DNA of 64,000 bases. Origin: Lachnospiraceae bacterium. Its GTDB lineage: Bacteria > Bacillota > Clostridia > Lachnospirales > Lachnospiraceae. Under the pieces are notes generated by a model. The model made no database searches. It saw only the letters and a program-made list of their open reading frames with translations, and was not told the origin of the DNA. The translations under genes were made by a program, and so were the position numbers. The stretch lies in NCBI GenBank assembly GCA_028693165.1, contig JAQUVX010000022.1, positions 1 to 64,000 of the forward strand. Reading direction: 5' to 3'. This document shows positions 61,201-64,000 of the stretch, piece after piece. Each line of letters opens with the position of its first letter. The stretch's first letter is position 1.

Positions 61201-64000
61201 TCCGGGCCGCCTGTGATCAGTGCGCTCAGCCAGTATTCCTGCTGGGCCGTAGGCGCGGTGGTGTAGGTAAGTGTAACCGTACTGCCGGATACACTAAGGG
61301 CTGGCTCGGTTACCTTGCTTCCCGCTGTCTCTGCTGTATATAGCCAATAGCTGTCTGCTGGTCCGTTGGTCAGTTTGAATGTCGCTGTTTTTGCTGTCTT
61401 ATCCGGCATCTCATATGTGGCTGTCGAAAGTGTCGGTGGTGCTGCAACGGTCTGCTTTGGAAGTTTTGAGTTCTGCTTTACAGTAGATGGTAACTTTAAC
61501 AGAATCGGCAGCTCACATTCGGCTCCCAGTTTTCCATTCGGAATTGACCAAGTCTCCGACCCCGACATACCAAGCCAGGTAATCCAATCCTGATCCGTTC
61601 CGATTGCCAAATCCACACCATTTCCATCTGTCTCTTTACCCCCTGTTACACCTGCTCCATTAATTATCATATCGTTTCTGGCGCGGTTATTAGACAGGTT
61701 CTTTGAGGTAGAATCACCTCCGAGGATTCTTCCGACTTTAGGCTTTTCTGCACCTGTTCCTTCTATCGTTGTTCCCAGTGCTACGCTGTCTTTAATACTA
61801 TCCGTGACAGAGTTATTAATTACACCTGCAATGCCACCTGCATTGACTGTCTTTGGAGCTGTTACATCCCACGAAACAGTTCCTGTGCTATAGCATTTCT
61901 CCAGTGTTGCGTAGCCCAAGCTTCCGGCAATTCCTCCGACGCTTGGTAAATCCCAGTCTTCACCCATATGGCCATTTGCACTGACCATACCGGTCTGATA
62001 ACAGTTGGAAATCGTTACCAGCATATTACTGGCTCCTTTTGCATTTCCAACGATACCTCCTACACTGTTCCGCGGCTCCGCCGTGCTCGTGCTTGTATCG
62101 CTGCTTTGACTGACTGACGCAGTATTGACACATTTTGTAATATTGCTGCCCTTTGTAGCTTGTCCAGCGATTCCTCCGACACAGTTCGCTGCACTGACTG
62201 CGCCTTCATTTACGCAGTATTGGATTGTCGTACTATAGGTGGTATCTCCAACGATTCCTCCTGCATATAGCATACCAGTAACGGCAGCCTCATTAACACA
62301 GTTCTTAATCTGATATTCAAGCGTACCGGCGATTCCACCGGCATACATGGCATCGCTTATTTTGCTTTTACCGGTAACCTGACAATTGTCCACTGAGCCC
62401 TTGGCATTTCCGGCAATAGCTCCCGCATTCGCTCCACCGCGGATTGTGACATTGTGCATAATTAGATTATTAACCTGACCTTGATCACCAAAGACTGCAA
62501 ACAGACCATTGTTAACACTGGTACCGTCGATGATGCTTGTTAGATTTGATATCGTATGATTCTGTCCATCCAACTGTCCATCCAGTATTCCTACAAAGGC
62601 TCCTCCTCCTTCTCCTGCAATAATTGGAGTCCAGTTTCCGTTTTCCGTATCTTCATCACTATCCAATCCGGCTAAATCAATGTCTGCATCCAGATAGATT
62701 GTCTTTCCAGGGAATGGGACCCCAGATTTAATATTTAATTCCGCAGGTACCGTCCCGCTGACAAGCCGGGCAAATGCATAGAGTTCACCTGCATCCTTAA
62801 TATGGAATTCCGTAGCACCTGGATTCTGGAGATACCAGGCATAATCTGCCATTGCCGGATTTATCTCAACCTTAGCATACTTTGCCGTGTGCCAGAAGGC
62901 ATTCGGGTTTGTGATTAATTGTAAGTCGCCTTTTTCACCCGCCCTTATCGTGCTGCCTGCTGCCAGAGTAGGCCTTACGGAAAGAGCCTGTCCAACGCTG
63001 CTATCACAACCAGCCAGAAGTTTTCCCCCGTCCATCTGAATCTGGGTCTCAACAATTATGCCTGCTACATTGTAGCCACTGTTATAAGCATCTGTTTGGG
63101 CATCTACATCTCCGTCTTTTATAATGACGGCTTTTGCTTTCAAACCTGCGCTGTTTCTACCACCCTGTCCAAATCCCGTTACCTTGCCGCTCTCAATGGT
63201 TAATATGCCGCCGGCAGCAATGCCGACGCTGTAGGCTTCCTTACCTGTACCACTAATAGAACCTCCCTTGGATTCGAGAGAACCTGTTCCTGAAATCTTT
63301 ATGTTGCCCTGAGCAAAGATTCCATAGGTTGACCAATCTGGATCATACGTTCCGGGCGCAATAACCGTATTCGTACCGGATATTTCCAGGTTAAGATCCC
63401 CTGATGCATAAATTCCCACTTTGGCTGACGCACCATTCACAGATTGATTACTGTACTTGGCGGTGCCTATCTCAACATCTTTTAAAGTAAGTGTATTGGT
63501 TGCCGGGTCGTAGGAAACCTTTTGATCCCCCAACACATCCCCAAGGTTACTCTCCGTAATAACAACTCCACCCACATTGACTGGGTACACCATCGATTTC
63601 GGTATAGATGGGGTCTGATCTCCACCTAAATCCCTAAGAGTTGGCAGCGTTGTATTTGATGCAATATTCCATACGCTTGTATCAAATCCATTCCAACCGC
63701 AGTCAACCGTGGCTGGTGGTGTTACGGTACAGTCTTCTCCGCTCCGGGTATCCTGGTCAAGCGAACTGTCTAACTTCTGAGTTTTAGGCGTTACAAGAAG
63801 CATATCACTTCGCCCATAGGAATTGGTTGTCGGTTTATGCTTGCCAGATGTATCCGTGTTTTCAGCGGCAAACACCCTTCCACGACGTGACGTCGCATAT
63901 TGGCTGGTTGAACCAATCTCGACCTTTGCTCCTAAAGAGCGCACATTTTTCAGCACATATGGCTCCTGGGAACTAATTCCTCCTGCATGGCTCGAATCCG
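55236..64000 (-). CDS. Giant secreted multi-repeat protein with C-terminal LysM (5' end outside window)
   Basis: The frame is open to the right edge, so the N-terminus is missing and at least 2,900 residues are visible. The first part (about 62.2-61.7 kb and to its right) has GLUG-like repeats (GGIAGTLEYQ, GGIVGDTTYS and others). Then come seven modules of about 185 residues (60.5 down to 56.9 kb), each with a DUF5018-like half (ITEFAIDNQVGDTV... VTAENGDTQEYEVTV) and a spacer half. An InlB-like unit (VTFDSNGG... LYAKW), a bacterial-repeat unit, a Gly/Ser linker and a C-terminal LysM (HVIQQGDNLWKIANRYGC) follow. LysM should anchor it to peptidoglycan. Adhesion is inferred. Confidence 0.85.
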   Translation of the reverse strand, partial: DSSHAGGISSQEPYVLKNVRSLGAKVEIGSTSQYATSRRGRVFAAENTDTSGKHKPTTNSYGRSDMLLVTPKTQKLDSSLDQDTRSGEDCTVTPPATVDCGWNGFDTSVWNIASNTTLPTLRDLGGDQTPSIPKSMVYPVNVGGVVITESNLGDVLGDQKVSYDPATNTLTLKDVEIGTAKYSNQSVNGASAKVGIYASGDLNLEISGTNTVIAPGTYDPDWSTYGIFAQGNIKISGTGSLESKGGSISGTGKEAYSVGIAAGGILTIESGKVTGFGQGGRNSAGLKAKAVIIKDGDVDAQTDAYNSGYNVAGIIVETQIQMDGGKLLAGCDSSVGQALSVRPTLAAGSTIRAGEKGDLQLITNPNAFWHTAKYAKVEINPAMADYAWYLQNPGATEFHIKDAGELYAFARLVSGTVPAELNIKSGVPFPGKTIYLDADIDLAGLDSDEDTENGNWTPIIAGEGGGAFVGILDGQLDGQNHTISNLTSIIDGTSVNNGLFAVFGDQGQVNNLIMHNVTIRGGANAGAIAGNAKGSVDNCQVTGKSKISDAMYAGGIAGTLEYQIKNCVNEAAVTGMLYAGGIVGDTTYSTTIQYCVNEGAVSAANCVGGIAGQATKGSNITKCVNTASVSQSSDTSTSTAEPRNSVGGIVGNAKGASNMLVTISNCYQTGMVSANGHMGEDWDLPSVGGIAGSLGYATLEKCYSTGTVSWDVTAPKTVNAGGIAGVINNSVTDSIKDSVALGTTIEGTGAEKPKVGRILGGDSTSKNLSNNRARNDMIINGAGVTGGKETDGNGVDLAIGTDQDWITWLGMSGSETWSIPNGKLGAECELPILLKLPSTVKQNSKLPKQTVAAPPTLSTATYEMPDKTAKTATFKLTNGPADSYWLYTAETAGSKVTEPALSVSGSTVTLTYTTAPTAQQEYWLSALITGGPESARTKITVKPSIGTECEILEYETNFIGGGNTTGTIDKKNEANLKMGLTLWHALRKANDHGEWIKNLPIKIKVSTGATVTSDSGEVTKKTIEGVEYWTGTYDFDKDAEITFTVVSEDKLKTATYTATASIRTYTVKYNTATNIIPDEKNPKSVDWEEEYSVSFTAAKGYTQKDIKIGNDTVTTAGIKDKYAFTYDSTTKVSTLTVLSAGGNVTITPKAYNTAAELTDFKIENQVRNTVSDGKITIEMPAKTNLAALKPIFTVSGGAKVTVNNNEVTSDTTSLDFKAAANNTLVFKVTAEDGTTTKDYPVTVTVPSYAVGYDLANIKADAGRKASAELHETLSVKLETETGFTVPAATDSTNLIVTMQNEEKVAVPLTAGTGYTYTPATDKASATITIAKVTGDVSITVKALSDLKKITDFTIANGENLNLDQTKHTITVDMPSGTDLTAIAPTITLDKGAAVSPASGAIVDFENATNNTVTYTVTAQNGTTQTYAVTVRIPKYKVSFTLKNVTGTNLPKTVERQKILKQSFDLKTENYIVAEKDVTVKVGGTVLKKDDFTTSQTGKTFKITIPADKVLGDVEVAITAVNTLTVLSDFTIVNQVRNTVSDGKITIEMPTKTNLAALQPTFTVSDGAKVTVNNNEVTSGATAVDFKTPTDHTVVFKVTAEDGTTTKDYPVTVTIPSYAVAYDLPNIKADAGRKASAELHETLSVKLETETGFTVPAVTDTKNLIVTMQNEKKVAVPLTAGTGYTYTPATDRASATITIAKVTGAVSITVKALHAAKEITGFQVEKQIGETVINQNAYTIVVEMPYGTALTALQPVVTLTKDSKATVSPASKDAKDFSDSVKNPVIYTVTAENGDTQKYEVTVKIPSYKLESTLTNQTVTSLTQKTVALHQPLDLTLVAKSEYGMPAVTDTKNLVVTMKDANDTAKTLTAGSDYEYKITLASPSTATLKIAAGKVTGDVSITVKALNQRKAITAFAVDKQVGVTVIDEKEHTIEVQMPHGTDLKTIKPTVTPSPDAKVVPASGAVTDFSNSEKTPVVYTVTAEDGSTQKYDVTVKIPSYGVGYTLTNVANAARKEKVNLHEELNVVLTAKTGFTIPPQTDTDNLKVTMKDLKLTEKVLVAGTDYTYTVDKDRATGTITIKQVTGAVQITLKALNIEKSITEFAIDNQVGDTVLDQENHTIAIEMPYQTKLAELKPVVTLASNSNATVSPISGAVSDFSDSVKNPVIYTVTAENGDTQEYEVTVQIPSYKVDYDLTYMTADQQPEKMELKQPLEVTLTAEEGYSVQRKVTITVTEDGISHTLTDGTDYTYTPDKEKDTASIKFAKDLPAAGDVLVKAVGESRTKQITEFTVEKQVGDTVLEEKEGKISLIVPYGTELKTIAPTIKATDSNASVNPESGKAVDFTNSRTTPVKYTVTAEDDSTKEYLVTISYPTVKVTFDSNGGASVEAQELTAGELAKKPTDPMKETDGTAYYAFDGWYLDQALTRAYAFSDLVTTDVTLYAKWRAGYKVITAAEYGTVEIIGGDGTGIFYPGETVTVKAIAAGGYQFKDWSASEQAALLADVKAQETTFLMPAGTVKLTATFAKKSSGGGGGGGGGSSSGGSTAGGSTAGSGTVNVGTITTTPTENGGTVDEVKIEGSAGTTADVEIIKDAAGNVISRDTQISVKEPQVSVEGNKASMTVQADSNVVLQAAKTSGATAENPMNVTIPVSSASMTPQLQNPQISTVEMNVVIPSAVTKSADVRIGGLILEKAVLEATRESGKSITVAVKNELGVEQFSWTVDGAALKGSQTALTDINLAIDVTPTAALTETDKALRSAAQAVSTDGLVLNFRHSGMLPTTASIHISSIVQRADGITSGITAGSKVYVYSYNNVTGKLERVENEPRQVDAQGYVTLAVKNAATYVLIPADKAGQAVPAEEAAQAGNAAQAEQKSENTHVIQQGDNLWKIANRYGCSIVDLRAANPGINESDLRIGQNLNVPKK
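58850..60540 (-). repeat. Near-identical internal duplication in the giant protein gene
   Basis: DNA at about 58,860-59,430 and 59,980-60,540 is almost the same, roughly 1.12 kb apart. Both code for the spacer SYAVxYDLxNIKADAGRK... and the VRNTVSDGKITIEMP module. The other modules differ much more, so this pair arose recently or is kept alike by gene conversion. Confidence 0.8.

Overview
The window looks like a chromosomal segment of a gut-type anaerobic Firmicute of class Clostridia, most likely Lachnospiraceae. Pointers are the AGGAGG-type ribosome binding sites, a V-type ATPase operon, a lysine riboswitch, choline-binding-type wall repeats, a gut-type beta-glucuronidase locus and an oleate hydratase. 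The species cannot be fixed from sequence alone. No phage, insertion sequence, rRNA or CRISPR array is visible.

Layout. 0-3 kb: tRNA-Lys, thioredoxin, tRNA m7G methyltransferase and a membrane SH3-type protein. 3-11.6 kb: a nine-gene V-type ATPase operon. 11.6-15 kb: a strong promoter and lysine riboswitch in front of an AGCS-type amino-acid symporter and a YtcJ-like amidohydrolase. 15-18.3 kb: a Trk potassium uptake operon (TPR protein, two TrkA-type proteins, TrkH). 18.4-26.3 kb: a glucuronide utilisation locus (AraC regulator, TM2 protein and GPH symporter, divergent from beta-glucuronidase and a GH3 glycosidase). 26.4-32.7 kb: a mosaic with a TRIC-like channel, two ATPase remnants, a LysR/CitMHS/hydrolase unit and an intact AAA_14/DUF4143 ATPase. 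33-35.9 kb: an old-yellow-enzyme/lipoprotein/MarR operon with paired operator palindromes. 36-41.7 kb: D,D-carboxypeptidase, exonuclease, alanyl-tRNA editing protein, ferredoxin-type protein, Crp/Fnr regulator and a TIGR04076 protein. 41.7-43 kb: 1.25 kb of non-coding DNA holding a composite repeat array and a 12-bp tandem repeat. 43-44.8 kb: oleate hydratase. 44.8-52.7 kb: a glycosylation cassette downstream of a secreted Ser/Thr/Pro-rich wall-binding protein. 53-55.1 kb: an AgrA/AgrC-like two-component system. 55.2-64 kb: a giant secreted LysM protein whose N-terminus lies beyond the window.

The most interesting candidates are these. (i) The 44.8-52.7 kb block: a polyprenyl-phosphate-sugar synthase-like GT2, a UDP-galactopyranose-mutase-like FAD protein, a GT-C and a PMT-type (GT39) transferase lie beside a mucin-like secreted protein, which could be a protein O-glycosylation system with its own substrate. 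(ii) The 42.0-42.75 kb array has ATTGTCC anchors at exact intervals 72-53-72-83-83-83-72-53-72-95. (iii) The lysine riboswitch controls a transporter/amidohydrolase pair not usually thought of as lysine genes. Functions are inferred from motifs and recalled family knowledge; no database search was possible.
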